Origin: Bacteroidota bacterium
GTDB taxonomy: Bacteria; Bacteroidota; Bacteroidia; Chitinophagales; Saprospiraceae
Assembly (NCBI GenBank): GCA_020160935.1
Contig: JAIUPL010000019.1
Location: forward strand, 62,001 to 126,000
Direction of reading: 5' to 3'
DNA length: 64,000 nucleotides
Notes under the pieces: model-generated
What the model saw: only the letters and a program-made list of their open reading frames with translations
Databases searched by the model: none
What the model was told of the DNA's origin: nothing
Shown here: positions 24,141 through 34,500 of the stretch, piece by piece
Position numbering within the stretch: the first letter of the stretch is position 1
Layout of the letters: the number at the start of each line of letters is the position of its first letter
Made by a program: the position numbers and the translations under genes

Positions 24141-25904
24141 TTATTTTACCACTTTCACCGCGCCCGACACACCGGCATCACTGACCACACGCAAAGCATA
24201 CACACCTCCGGGCAACTGCCCTGCCGACAACTGGAAAGGGTGTTTTCCTGCCTCTACATGCGCCAAACCTTTGGAAAGCACCACTTTCCCTTGTGCATCC
24301 AGCAATTCTACGCGCCCCAGCCGGACGGGTTTTGTATTGGTCAGTACAATATTGATCGTATCGTGTACCGGATTGGGTGCTACCTGTACACCCAGGGCGG
24401 GGTTAGAGTCGGCTGCATAGGCGCCCGATGACTGGCCTTCTACCACCGTAATCGTCTGATTTACAGATGTAATGCCCAGCGTTTGAACCAGTCCGGAAGG
24501 CCAGCGAATGGAAATACTGTCGATTTGAGCAGATGCGCCCGTACCGAAATGGGCGGTCAGGCTGTTTTGCCCACAGTAACCCGATTGTGCGCTGATCTCG
24601 CGTATCTGCTGCAGAGCCTGGCCACCGATGGTCGTACTTACCCGAATCCGCGCCCCAATGGCACTCATATTGGAGGTGACGCCGATCAGTTTGATTTTCA
24701 ACCAGTTATTATCGTTTCCATTGTTGATAAATACACTGTGGGTGGGCTGAGGCGCCACATTGGTCTTTTTGCAATTAGCGACCACCAGATCGGGGAACCC
24801 GTCTTCATTCAGGTCGCCCCAGGCTGTGCCGTAGGAGCAGGGCGTGATGAAAGAGGGCAGCGCATCCTGGTCGCGCACAAAACTTCCGGCGCCGTCATTT
24901 TTATATAAAAAATTGACGATCAGGCCATTGCAGAAACCATTGGCAACAAAAAGGTCGAGATCGCCATCATTGTCATAATCTTCAAAAGCGCTGCCGAAAG
25001 TGCAGCCACCATCGGTGTTGATCGGGCCGGGCGCCGCTGCCACGAAGCCGCCTGCGCCGTTGTTGAGGAACAAGCGGTTGTTGTCGGGCACAAAGTTGCC
25101 GGTATTGCCCACAAACAGGTCGAGAAAGCCGTCGTTGTTCACATCGCCCCAACTGGCGGTGATCGAACTCTGGCTTTCCATCACAGTGGGGTCGTCGGTT
25201 ATTTTGGTAAAGGTGCCGTTGCCGTTGTTGCGCAGCAGGTTGTTTTTGTTTTGTTCTTCATTGGTGACGTACAGGTCGAGGTCGCCGTCGTTGTCGTAGT
25301 CAGCCCAGTTGGCCGAGCGGCTGGGTACCTGTTCGTTCATCCACGCAGCATTAATTTTTGCAAAGGTGTTGTTGCCCGTATTGTGGTAAAGGAAATTGCG
25401 CAGGTCGTTGCCGCCACTGTTGGTGATAAACACATCGACGAGGCCATCCTGGTCGTAATCGCCGAAGGCTGCCGTTTCGGAGTGGGTGCCTGTGTTGCCG
25501 GTTACGGCGTCTGTGAGGTGGGTAAATGCGCCATTTCCTTCATTTCTGTAAAAAAAATTGGGTTGTCCGAACCAGGTTACCATGTAGGCATCCAGGTCGC
25601 CATCATTGTCGGTATCGGCAAAGGTGGTGCCGTCGGAGGGGCTGTTGTCCGACACGATCGGGTCGCCTTCTACCTGCAAAAAACTGCCATTGCCTTCGTT
25701 CAGGTACAGTTCGTTGTTTTGCCCTGATTGAAGGCCATTGGAAATAAACACGTCGTCGAGGCCGTCGCCGTTGACATCCACGAGGTTGACGCTGCGGCTG
25801 TCGCCCGGTGTGGTGACGAGTGGGGAATTGGTGAGTGCCGTAAATTGCTGGGCAGCACCGGCCATGCCGATGACGACTAAAAAACAAGTTATCAGAATAC
25901 GCAT
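24141..25904 (-). CDS. T9SS-secreted FG-GAP/VCBS repeat protein with UnbV-type domain
   Basis: A 587-residue exported protein. After the signal peptide (ending GMAGAAQQ) come at least seven FG-GAP/VCBS-type blades with calcium-binding DxNxDGxxD loops (DVNGDGLDD, DTDNDGDLD, DYDQDGLVD, DYDNDGDLD, DVNNDGFLD). They suggest a beta-propeller. An ASPIC/UnbV-like domain follows, with NWLKIKLIG, GARIRV and QSGYCGQNSLTAHFG. The last roughly 80 residues (APNPVHDTINIVL to GAVKVVK) are a type A T9SS sorting domain, so the protein should be secreted through the type IX system and anchored or released. The ligand is unknown. Confidence 0.93.
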   Translation of the reverse strand: MRILITCFLVVIGMAGAAQQFTALTNSPLVTTPGDSRSVNLVDVNGDGLDDVFISNGLQSGQNNELYLNEGNGSFLQVEGDPIVSDNSPSDGTTFADTDNDGDLDAYMVTWFGQPNFFYRNEGNGAFTHLTDAVTGNTGTHSETAAFGDYDQDGLVDVFITNSGGNDLRNFLYHNTGNNTFAKINAAWMNEQVPSRSANWADYDNDGDLDLYVTNEEQNKNNLLRNNGNGTFTKITDDPTVMESQSSITASWGDVNNDGFLDLFVGNTGNFVPDNNRLFLNNGAGGFVAAAPGPINTDGGCTFGSAFEDYDNDGDLDLFVANGFCNGLIVNFLYKNDGAGSFVRDQDALPSFITPCSYGTAWGDLNEDGFPDLVVANCKKTNVAPQPTHSVFINNGNDNNWLKIKLIGVTSNMSAIGARIRVSTTIGGQALQQIREISAQSGYCGQNSLTAHFGTGASAQIDSISIRWPSGLVQTLGITSVNQTITVVEGQSSGAYAADSNPALGVQVAPNPVHDTINIVLTNTKPVRLGRVELLDAQGKVVLSKGLAHVEAGKHPFQLSAGQLPGGVYALRVVSDAGVSGAVKVVK

Positions 25905-26078
25905 ATGGAGGTATTTTTGGGGAAAATTAGGGGCGCAGAACGGGTCTGGCCTATTTTTTCAATCCTTTGTGTGGCTGCTCCGGTTAAAGGGCTGTTTGCT
26001 ACCGTATGAATGGCAACTATATTCTGGAAGATTGCATGGACTTTTGTGGGCGCGATTTTCCATTAACCCATATACAAC

Positions 26079-27107
26079 ATGAAATGGACCGACAACTACC
26101 TCGTACGCCACAGCATATTCTGGCTGGTTTACTGGCTGGTGATGGGCTTCATCGGCGGCAGGTACGACTTGCAGTTTGCCCGCGCATACACGCACGAGGC
26201 TATGGAATTGCCCTTGCGCATGGCCATGGTATATGCAGTGCTGGCACGCACACCCGTGCTGGGCAAAGGCAACTGGTGGCGCTGGCTGGCCGAGGTGATG
26301 GCAATACTCGTGGTGGCCACCCTCCTCGGCAGACTTCAGTTATACCTGCTTATACACCCGATGCTATATGCGCAGGATTACACGATGGAATACTGGGCCA
26401 CGACGCGCATTTTGCTCAATTTTCTGGATTTTGCGCTCACCCTGTTTTTGGTGCTTTCGCTTCGATTTGCCCGACAATACATGGAATTTTCGGCCCAGAA
26501 ACAACAATTAATGCTGGAAAAAGCCACTGCCGAACTGCACGCCCTGCGTAGCCAGACCAACCCGCATTTTTTGTTTAACACGCTCACCAACATATACGTG
26601 CTGGCTCGAAAAAACGCCCCGGAAACAGCCGATGTAGTGCATCGGCTCTCGCAACTGCTGCGCTATATGTTGTACGAATGCGCGGCGCCGACCATTCCGC
26701 TCGAAAAAGAACTGCATATTGCAGAAACCTATATCGGTCTTGAAAAACTGCGTTTTGGCGATCGGCTTTCCATAAAAAGCCAGCAGGAAATCGACCAGCC
26801 GCAGCAACCCGTTCCGCCGCTCCTGTTGTTGCCGTTATTTGAAAACGCTTTCAAACATGGCGCCGGAGAAAGTCGTTTTTCCATTGAAATAGAATGGCTT
26901 GTACGACTTCAGCAGGGAAGTCTTTTTTTCCATATCCGCAACAGCAAGGAAAACAGCCCGACCAGCGCATCAGACAACACTCCGGCAGGTATCGGCCTCA
27001 GCAACCTGCGCAAACAACTCAATTTGCTGTATCCGGGCGCATACAGTCTCGACATTGAGGAAACTGCCCATCAATTTTCAGTAACCCTGCACATTCGCCA
27101 TGTCTGA
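26079..27107 (+). CDS. LytS-type sensor histidine kinase (His_kinase family PF06580)
   Basis: A 342-residue membrane kinase. Four membrane segments (about 8-27, 40-58, 68-92, 108-130) lead into a coiled linker. The phosphoacceptor is H163 in QTNPHFLFNTL, and the ATPase part includes LLLLPLFENAFKHG and GIGLSNLRKQL. No large extracytoplasmic domain is visible, so the signal may be sensed within the membrane. The gene overlaps the following LytTR regulator by 8 nt, so the pair should form one two-component system. Confidence 0.94.
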   Translation: MKWTDNYLVRHSIFWLVYWLVMGFIGGRYDLQFARAYTHEAMELPLRMAMVYAVLARTPVLGKGNWWRWLAEVMAILVVATLLGRLQLYLLIHPMLYAQDYTMEYWATTRILLNFLDFALTLFLVLSLRFARQYMEFSAQKQQLMLEKATAELHALRSQTNPHFLFNTLTNIYVLARKNAPETADVVHRLSQLLRYMLYECAAPTIPLEKELHIAETYIGLEKLRFGDRLSIKSQQEIDQPQQPVPPLLLLPLFENAFKHGAGESRFSIEIEWLVRLQQGSLFFHIRNSKENSPTSASDNTPAGIGLSNLRKQLNLLYPGAYSLDIEETAHQFSVTLHIRHV

Positions 27108-27783
27108 CCCCCTGCGCTGCCTGATTGTGGAAGATGAATCGCTCCCGGCCGAGTTGCTGGCCGAATACGTTCGGCAGACGCCAGGTCTGGTGCTGTCGGG
27201 TATTTGCCCCGATGCTATTTTTGCCCTGGAATGGCTGAACCGCGAGCCAGTCGATGTGCTGTTTCTCGACATCCACCTGCCGCAGTTGAAAGGACTGGAT
27301 ATGCTGGCGCTCCTGTCAGATCCGCCATTGGTGGTTATTACGACGGCCTACCACGAATACGCGCTGCAAGGCTATCGTTTCGAAGTAGTAGATTACCTGC
27401 TGAAACCCGTCGACTACCCGCGTTTTCTGGAAGCCGCCGACAAACTGCGCCGCCGCCTTATGCCTCCAACGCCGCCGCCTCAAGTGCTGGTGGTGAATGT
27501 CAACAAACGGAAGGTGCGCATTCCGCTGTCGGACATCATTTACATGGAAAGCCTGAAAGAGTATTGTAGAATCTACACATCCGAGCGATCCTGGCTCACC
27601 CAGGCGACTCTCACGCAGATGGAACAACGGCTTCCGGCAGCGCGTTTTTTGCGCATTCACCGCTCGTATATTGTTCATTTGGAACACATTACGACATACA
27701 ATGCTGCGGAGGTGATATTGGGGGAGGTAGTGCTGCCGATTGGGAGGACTTATAAGTCGGTAGTCCTAAGTCCTAAGTCCTGA
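27100..27783 (+). CDS. LytTR-family response regulator
   Basis: A 227-residue regulator. The receiver domain has the acidic pair E11-D12, phosphoacceptor D57 in FLDIHLP and K102 in LLKPVD. The C-terminal LytTR DNA-binding domain includes DIIYMESLKEYCRIYT and FLRIHRSYIVHLEHI. It is the partner of the overlapping LytS-type kinase. The normal LytTR end is reached near RTYKS; the last residues (VVLSPKS) and the TGA stop are encoded by the left arm of a palindrome, which suggests the native 3' end was replaced or extended by the repeat. Confidence 0.95.
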   Translation: MSDPLRCLIVEDESLPAELLAEYVRQTPGLVLSGICPDAIFALEWLNREPVDVLFLDIHLPQLKGLDMLALLSDPPLVVITTAYHEYALQGYRFEVVDYLLKPVDYPRFLEAADKLRRRLMPPTPPPQVLVVNVNKRKVRIPLSDIIYMESLKEYCRIYTSERSWLTQATLTQMEQRLPAARFLRIHRSYIVHLEHITTYNAAEVILGEVVLPIGRTYKSVVLSPKS

Positions 27784-27890
27784 GTCCGTAGCGTACACGT
27801 TGTTACCCTTGATAACCTTATATAAATTATGCAAGAGTAACAACGTGTACGCTACGGACTCAGGACTCAGGACTTAGGACTCAAGACTTA
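27761..27890. repeat. Intergenic inverted repeat, family C copy 2
   Basis: TAAGTCC/TGAGTCC heptads precede the inner arm CCGTAGCGTACACG, with a complementary right arm. It lies between convergent genes. The regulator stop TGA lies in the left arm, and the Smr-gene stop TAA is the outermost heptad of the right arm. Confidence 0.93.
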
Positions 27891-28940
27891 CTCCAGAACC
27901 ACTTCCGTCGCCCCGTACCCATACTTATGGTGAAACTCATTTTTAAACTTCACCACATGAGGGTTGGAACGCAGGGCAGCGGCGATGCTGTCGCGGAGTT
28001 TGCCCTCTCCTACCCCATGGATCACGAATACACGCGGGGCGCCGAGGCGAATGGCTTTATCGAGAAACTGCTGAAAATGAACCATTTGCAGGCGCAGGAT
28101 TTCACCTTTATCGATGCGGTTGTGGCCTGGCAGCAGTTTTTCCACATGCAGGTCGATTTCCGGCTCGAAGCGGGCGAACTCCTCCACGTTGAATGAACTG
28201 AATGGCCGGGAGTTGGAATTACCAGTCGATTTGGGTTTGCGGGCTTTCTGGCGGGTGTAGTTTTTCAGGTCTTCTTCCGTTTCGGGTTTTGCTACAGGTT
28301 CGAACGAGTCGAGCAATACGAAATGGTGGGCCGGCAGGTTCAGAAACGGTACCGTGTGCAGGTTGTTGAAAAACTGTTTCGGGCGAATTTTATGCGAGTG
28401 TTCGATGGCTGTATCCGGCCCGGCAGTGGTGAGGCGCTGCACGCTGATCCAGGCTTCGAGGCCTTCGTTGAGGTCGTCGTACAGGATATCGCCCAGTTCG
28501 AGGGCCGCGTGGGTGCTGATCTTTTCATCGATCGACAGGATATCGCGGTTTTGGGTAAACAAGTCGAATTCGAACAAAAATTCGTGGGATGTATCGTTGA
28601 GCAGCCAGGATTTATAACGCGTCACGGTGCCATCGCGGCCCGGCATGGGCTCGAATACCAATTGCAGGCCTTTGGGTTTCAGAATCTGATACGGAATGCG
28701 CAGTTCGCGGCGTGGCGGCGCTTCGGGCAGTTTTTCCATTTTCCCTTGCACAAATTTGGCGCCTGCCGACAGGGGTTCAGCCATTTCGTCGCGTTGCAGG
28801 TCCTCCTCAAATGCCGGAATTTCAAAATCAGGGTCGCTGTCGAGGCGCACCTGAAGCATGCCGTCTTCCAGCATGGCAGTAATGGAACCGGTTTCACCGG
28901 TATATCGAAAACGCACCCTCGTTCCTATTGCAAAAAGCAT
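27888..28940 (-). CDS. DUF2027/Smr-domain protein
   Basis: A 350-residue protein. It has an N-terminal beta-rich part (GTRVRFRYTGETGSITAM), a middle DUF2027-like domain (VFEPMPGRDGTVTRYKSWLLNDTSHEFLFEF region) and a C-terminal Smr domain. The Smr domain has EIDLHVEKLLPG (about 262-273) and VFVIHGVGEGKLR (about 310-322), the motifs of MutS2-type nicking nucleases and related RNA-acting enzymes. This architecture is common in Bacteroidota, where its role is unproven. The stop codon is formed by the edge of a family C palindrome. The start overlaps nothing on its own strand. Confidence 0.88.
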   Translation of the reverse strand: MLFAIGTRVRFRYTGETGSITAMLEDGMLQVRLDSDPDFEIPAFEEDLQRDEMAEPLSAGAKFVQGKMEKLPEAPPRRELRIPYQILKPKGLQLVFEPMPGRDGTVTRYKSWLLNDTSHEFLFEFDLFTQNRDILSIDEKISTHAALELGDILYDDLNEGLEAWISVQRLTTAGPDTAIEHSHKIRPKQFFNNLHTVPFLNLPAHHFVLLDSFEPVAKPETEEDLKNYTRQKARKPKSTGNSNSRPFSSFNVEEFARFEPEIDLHVEKLLPGHNRIDKGEILRLQMVHFQQFLDKAIRLGAPRVFVIHGVGEGKLRDSIAAALRSNPHVVKFKNEFHHKYGYGATEVVLE

Positions 28941-29080
28941 ACAATGAATGTTTTAAAAAAATTTCCCTGCGAAATGGCACTGATTTGCCGCAAGTCTCTA
29001 CATTTCGCAAAAGTAAGAAGTTGTGTGTTTTAATTTGCAGGCAACTTCGAGGAACAAGGCGAACACCAACCGTAAAAGAA

Positions 29081-30211
29081 ATGAATCAATCTACTGTCAG
29101 CGACCGCTACCTTGCCGTCGACTTTTTCCGTGGGCTCACCATCGCGTTTATGATTATTGTGAATACCGCAGGCGACTGGGAGCATATTTATCCGCCTTTG
29201 CGGCATGCGGTATGGCATGGATGTACGCCAACCGATCTGGTGTTTCCTTCCTTTATGTTTATCATTGGGGTATCGATGTGGTTTGCCTTTGCCAAATACG
29301 GCCGGAAATGGTCGCCCGAAATTGGTTGGAAAATCCTGCGTCGTACGGTCATCCTTTTTATGATCGGCGTTTTGCTCAATAAATTCCCTTACTACTGGAA
29401 AGACTTCGAAAGTTGGCGCATCCTGGGCGTACCGCAACGCCTGGCGCTGGGCTACGGGCTGGGCTCCGTGCTGGCGCTCACCCTGAATCGACGCGCATTG
29501 ATCTGGGTATCGGCAGGGATTCTGCTGTTGTACTGGGCTATTTTATGGAAATTCCCAATCATGGATCATGCCGATCCGTACGGACTGCATACCAATGCGG
29601 TGCGGGTACTCGACCGCATGTTGTTTGGCGACAGCCACTTGTATCATGGCGACGGCATTGCCTTCGATCCGGAAGGATTGCTGAGCACCCTGCCCGCCAT
29701 TGTCACTGTATTGCTGGGCTGGCTGAGTGGCGAATTGCTCACGAGCCGTGCACAACAAAAAGACTTGCTGGTGCGCGACCTGCTGGTTTTTGGGCTCATT
29801 TGCGGGTTTATCGGGCTTGCCTGGGATCTGTTTTTCCCGATCAACAAAAAACTCTGGACGAGTTCCTACGTGCTGTATGCCGGAGGTATTTCCATGGTTT
29901 TGCTGGCAGCCAGTGTGTGGGTCATCGACGTGAAAGGCTGGCGCAATGGCACGGGCTTTTTCCTGGCATTCGGCGCCAATGCACTGTTTGCCTATGTGCT
30001 GTCGGAGGCGCTGATTATGACCTTGTCGGCCATCCGTTGGGAAACGGCTGCCGGGGAAAGCACCAGCGTTGCTCGTTGGATATACGATACGATTTTCAGA
30101 CCCATTGAGGGCGCTGAATTCAGTTCCTTCCTTTTTGCTTTCACCTACATGCTGCTTTGTTGGGCCATTTGCAGGTGGTTGTATGTGCGAAAAATTTACA
30201 TCAAAATCTGA
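29081..30211 (+). CDS. Acyltransferase-like membrane protein (HGSNAT/DUF5009 family)
   Basis: A 376-residue polytopic protein with about ten helices, related to heparan-alpha-glucosaminide N-acetyltransferase and bacterial NagX-like proteins. The family start SDRYLAVDFFRGLTIAFMIIVN is followed by the conserved PPLRHAVWHGCTPTDLVFPSFMFIIGVS containing the candidate active histidine. The family is thought to move acetyl groups onto amino sugars across the membrane, which would fit recycling of cell-wall or chitin-derived glucosamine; the substrate here is unproven. The start at 29081 fits the family start. The next gene follows after only 6 nt, implying an operon with the LD-carboxypeptidase. 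Confidence 0.9.
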   Translation: MNQSTVSDRYLAVDFFRGLTIAFMIIVNTAGDWEHIYPPLRHAVWHGCTPTDLVFPSFMFIIGVSMWFAFAKYGRKWSPEIGWKILRRTVILFMIGVLLNKFPYYWKDFESWRILGVPQRLALGYGLGSVLALTLNRRALIWVSAGILLLYWAILWKFPIMDHADPYGLHTNAVRVLDRMLFGDSHLYHGDGIAFDPEGLLSTLPAIVTVLLGWLSGELLTSRAQQKDLLVRDLLVFGLICGFIGLAWDLFFPINKKLWTSSYVLYAGGISMVLLAASVWVIDVKGWRNGTGFFLAFGANALFAYVLSEALIMTLSAIRWETAAGESTSVARWIYDTIFRPIEGAEFSSFLFAFTYMLLCWAICRWLYVRKIYIKI

Positions 30212-30217
30212 TTGGAC

Positions 30218-31255
30218 ATGCAAAGGCGTACGTTTCTGTCGGCTGCCGGTCTGTCTGCGCTGGCATGGCGTACGCCCTTGTTTCGACATATGGAAACAGC
30301 AGACACTCTCAAACTGCACAAAGCGCCGCGCCTCCAGGCGGGCATGACGGTGGGGCTTATTGCGCCCGCCAGTTCATTTACACCTGAAAAATATGAGGCT
30401 GCGAGAAAAAACCTGACAGACCTGGGACTCAAAATTGTGGAGTCGCCGCACCTGCACGAAAAAAACGGGTACCTCGCCGGCACCGACGAGCAGCGTTTGT
30501 CGGACCTGTACTGGGCATTTGAAACGCCCGATATCGACGCCGTGTGGTGCATCCGGGGAGGGTATGGTTGCAGCCGCTTGCTGCCTATGATTGATTTCGC
30601 CCGCATTCGCCGCCACCGCAAGGTATTTATTGGATACAGTGACGTAACGGCATTGCACCTGGCCATTCAGCAGCATACCGGACTGGTCACTTTTCATGGC
30701 CCGGTGGCGGCTTCGGAATTTCCGGCCAATACCCTGCAACATTTTCGTTCGGTGCTGATGGAACCGGTTACACCTTATATAGTACGCATTCCGGAATTGG
30801 CCAGTTTGCCGGAAGAAGAACTGTATCAGCCATTTATCATCACACCCGGCAAGGCTTCCGGGCCGCTTTGCGGCGGCAACCTGACACTGCTGGCAGCCCT
30901 CGTGGGGACTCCTTTTGCGCCGTCATTTCGCAACAAACTCGTTTTTATGGAAGATGTGGGCGAGCAGCCCTATCGCATCGACCGCATGCTCACCCAGATG
31001 CTGCAAGGTTCTGATCTACGCCATGCTGCGGGTATTGCGCTGGGTGTTTTCGCCGATTGCAAGGCCAAAGGCAACGACCCTTCCCAAACCCTGGCCGACA
31101 CCTTGCGCGACCGGCTTGGTCCGCTTGGGATTCCGGTTCTGTATGGTTTGCCGTTCGGGCACGTGGCGCACCAGATGACCTTTCCTTATGGTATTCCCGC
31201 AGAAATGGACACCACAGCAGGGAGCCTGACGTTGATGGAAAGAGGGGTTATTTGA
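30218..31255 (+). CDS. LD-carboxypeptidase (peptidase S66), Tat-type signal
   Basis: A 345-residue serine peptidase that removes D-Ala from murein tetrapeptides, in peptidoglycan recycling. The Ser-Glu-His set fits S141 in GYSDVTAL, E245 in FMEDVGEQPYRIDRML and H315 in LPFGHVAHQ. Unlike the cytoplasmic LdcA, it starts MQRRTFLSAAGLSALAW, a twin-arginine-like signal, so it may be exported folded. It sits 6 nt after an amino-sugar acyltransferase-like gene, and both fit cell-wall turnover. The TGA stop is the first three bases of the following family E palindrome. Confidence 0.92.
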   Translation: MQRRTFLSAAGLSALAWRTPLFRHMETADTLKLHKAPRLQAGMTVGLIAPASSFTPEKYEAARKNLTDLGLKIVESPHLHEKNGYLAGTDEQRLSDLYWAFETPDIDAVWCIRGGYGCSRLLPMIDFARIRRHRKVFIGYSDVTALHLAIQQHTGLVTFHGPVAASEFPANTLQHFRSVLMEPVTPYIVRIPELASLPEEELYQPFIITPGKASGPLCGGNLTLLAALVGTPFAPSFRNKLVFMEDVGEQPYRIDRMLTQMLQGSDLRHAAGIALGVFADCKAKGNDPSQTLADTLRDRLGPLGIPVLYGLPFGHVAHQMTFPYGIPAEMDTTAGSLTLMERGVI

Positions 31256-31376
31256 GTTATGAGTTGTAGAGTTATGAGTTATGAGTTATACTCACACTGC
31301 TCATGGCTTATTCAATAGAGTGGCTAAAAGCAAAGTGAGTATAACTCATAACTCATAACTCTAAAACTCATAACTC
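31253..31376. repeat. Intergenic inverted repeat, family E copy 2
   Basis: TGAGTTA-type heptads face ATAACTC heptads. The loop core (CTCATGGCTTATTCAATAGA then GTGGCTAAAAGCAAAGTGAG) is the reverse complement of that in 2506-2614 with few changes. The left arm begins with the LD-carboxypeptidase stop codon. Confidence 0.9.
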
Positions 31377-31480
31377 CCAAAAACTGTCCTCTGTCTGTCA
31401 AAAAAACAGCAATCCTGGCCCTGTCTCCTCAGTAGGCACGCATGATCCAAACATTCTGCTGTTATTTTCTTCCGAAAACC

Positions 31481-31509
31481 TTTGATTTCCCTCAATCTCT
31501 CTATATTTG
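31481..31509 (+). promoter_or_regulatory. Candidate promoter of secDF
   Basis: TTTG (31481-31484), a 17-nt spacer and TATATTTG (31502-31509). The -7 box is perfect; the spacer is 2 nt shorter than typical. The start codon is about 88 nt downstream. Confidence 0.55.
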
Positions 31510-31596
31510 CGCACTTTTTTTGGAAAGTACGGGAAGTCCTGTGCTTTCAGTCATTATGTGTATCACCTTATTCGGTCAATTTTTTACGAACGAAGT

Positions 31597-34500
31597 ATGC
31601 AAAGCAAAGGCGTTGTCAGATTTTTCTTTATCGCCCTTACATTAGTTTGCCTGTATCAATTTGCACTCGTCATCCCGACGAACAACATTGAAAGCCAGGC
31701 ACGGGGTTATGCCGACCAGATGTTGGCCAAAGAACCCAATGTAAGTTGGCGCACCCATTACAGCGAATACCTGGACTCACTGTCCACAGAAACGGTTTTT
31801 ACCATTCCGCTGATCAAAAAATTCACTTATCTCGACCTGAAGAAGAGCCAGTTGGCCATGGGTCTTGACCTGAAAGGTGGTATGAACGTGTTGTTGCAGG
31901 TTGACCTGCGCGACTTTCTGAAAAACCTGTCCGGTAATTCGCCCGACCCTGCTTTTGCAAAAGCACTCGATAAAGCAACAGAACGCCAGAAAACGGAGCA
32001 GGCCGACTATATCACGCTCTTTGCCCAGGCATGGCAGGAAGAAAGCGGCGGCAAAACGCTGGCTTCTCTGTTTGCCCGCAACGAAAGCCTGAAAGGTCAG
32101 GTCAATTTCGATTCTCCGAATGCCGATGTGGTGCGCACCATCCGCAAACTCGCCGACAATACGGTAGACGAAACCTTCAAGCGCCTGAAACAGCGTATCG
32201 ACAAACTCGGTGTGGTACAGCCCAATATCAGCCTGGATGCTGCCCGCGACCTGATCCTGGTTGAACTTCCTGGTATCGACAACCCCGAGCGTGCACGTGA
32301 AATGCTCTCCCGCTCGGCAAAACTCGAATTCTGGGACACTTATCGCATCAGCGATGACGGTATTTCGCAGGGTTTCATGGCTGCCGATCAAAAACTGAAA
32401 GCATTGGCTGCCGGCGATACTTCGCTGACGCAAGCCGTGCAGACAGTAAAAGATACGACTTACGAATATCCTCTGGGCGCCAATGGCCAGCCGGATACGA
32501 CCAAGCCGAAAGAAATGCGCATCACCGACCGCCCTGTTGATCCAACTCAACAGACAGGCGGCCCGCTGCTGTCCAACCTGACGATGAACGCTCAGGGTGG
32601 CGGCGCACTGCTGGCTTATGCCGATAAAAACAAAATGCGCGTAATTTCCGAGTACCTGAGCCGTCCGGAAATCAAAGCCTTGTTCCCGGCCGACCTGGAA
32701 TTCCGCTGGAGCCAAAAACCGGTGGAAGACAAAGGTGTGGAAGGCAATACGATGGTAGGAAAATACGAACTGTATGCCATCAAAAAAGTGCGCAACTCCG
32801 AACTGGCTCCTCTCGATGGTTCGGTAGTTACCAACGCCAGCGAGCAACCCGACCCAAGTTCCGGTGAAGTAACCGTTAGTCTGTCGATGAACAACGACGG
32901 TGCTAAAATCTGGGCCGACCTCACGAAAAAAGCCGCTGAAAACGGCAACCGTGAAATCGCAATCGTACTCGACGACGAGGTGGTAAGTGCTCCACGCGTA
33001 ATCAACCCGATTACGGGCGGCAACTCTTCCATCACCGGTAATTTCACCGTAGATGAAGCCAAAGACCTTGCCAGCATCCTGCAGGTAGGTAAACTGCCGG
33101 CCGGTACGCACATCGTACAGGAAAGCCAGGTAGGTCCTTCGCTGGGCGCCGACAACATCAACAAGTCGCTGATTACCATGATTTTGTCTGTGCTGCTGTT
33201 GTGCGCATTCATGGTAGCCTACTACAACAAAGGTGGCTGGGTGAGCGTCATTGCCCTGCTTGCCAACATCTTCTTCATGCTCGGCACCCTGGCTTCGCTG
33301 GGTACGGTCCTGACCCTCCCGGGTATCGCCGGTATCGTGCTGACGCTGGCTTCTGCCGTCGACGCCAACGTAATCATCTACGAAAGGATACGCGAAGAAT
33401 TGCGGGCAGGATTGTCGTTGAATAAAGCCGTGGAAACCGGTTTTGGTCGCGCACTCCCTGCTATCCTCGACGCCAATACCACTCACTTGCTGGTGGCTGG
33501 TGTACTGGTGTACTTCGGTCTGGGCCCGATCAAAGGCTTCGGTACCGTACTGATCGTGGGTGTTCTCACTTCGCTGTTCACTGCCGTATTGGTAGGTCGC
33601 TATATCACAGAATGGTGGCTGGAACGTGGCAAAGACCTGAGTTACAGTTTCCCATGGTCGGAAAAATGGCTGGTGGGTTTCCACTACGACTGGATTGGCA
33701 AACGCAAATACGCTTACATCTTCTCGCTGATTCTTACCGTTATCGGCGTTGCATCGTTCTTCACACGTGGTTTCGAACTGGGTGTGGATTTCAAAGGTGG
33801 TTACTCTTACAATGTGAAGTTTGAGAACCCGGTTGAAATTGAACAATTGCGCGGCCCGCTGACCGAAGCGCTGGAAGGCAATCCGATCATCAAAGCCGTT
33901 AACACAGACAATACTTACAACATCACAACTTCGTACCTGATTAACGAACGTGGCGCCGATGTTGCTGATCGTGTTGTTACCAAACTGCACGAAGGCCTGA
34001 CCAAAGCAGGCGTGAATACCGACCTGAGCAACTTTAAAAAGACCGACGGTTCGGGTACGCACATCACTTCTTCAAGCCAGGTAGGTCCAACAGTTGCGGA
34101 TGATATTCGTACTTCGTCGTTCAAGGCAGGCTTCTGGGCGCTGATCATGATCTTCCTGTATCTGTTGATTCGTTTCCGCCGCTGGCAGTTCTCGTTGGGC
34201 GCTGTATTGGCTTTGTTCCACGACGTACTGATTACGCTGACATTCTTCACGCTGTTGCACGGTATTGTACCATTCTCTCTGGAAATCGACCAGGCCATTA
34301 TCGCCTGTATCCTGACGGTTATCGGTTTCTCGGTGAATGATACGGTAATCGTTTACGACCGTATTCGTGAGTTTATCCACAAATACGCGGGCCAGCCGAA
34401 AGAAGATGTACTGAACATGGCGATCAACACCACCCTGAGCCGTACCCTGATTACCTCGGGTACCATCCTGGCCGTGGTACTGATGCTGCTGCTGTTCGGC

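Noticed and set aside
31777-34062. A 761-codon open frame antisense to secDF
   Set aside because: It mirrors the SecDF codon pattern and has no protein-family features; long antisense frames are common in this composition.
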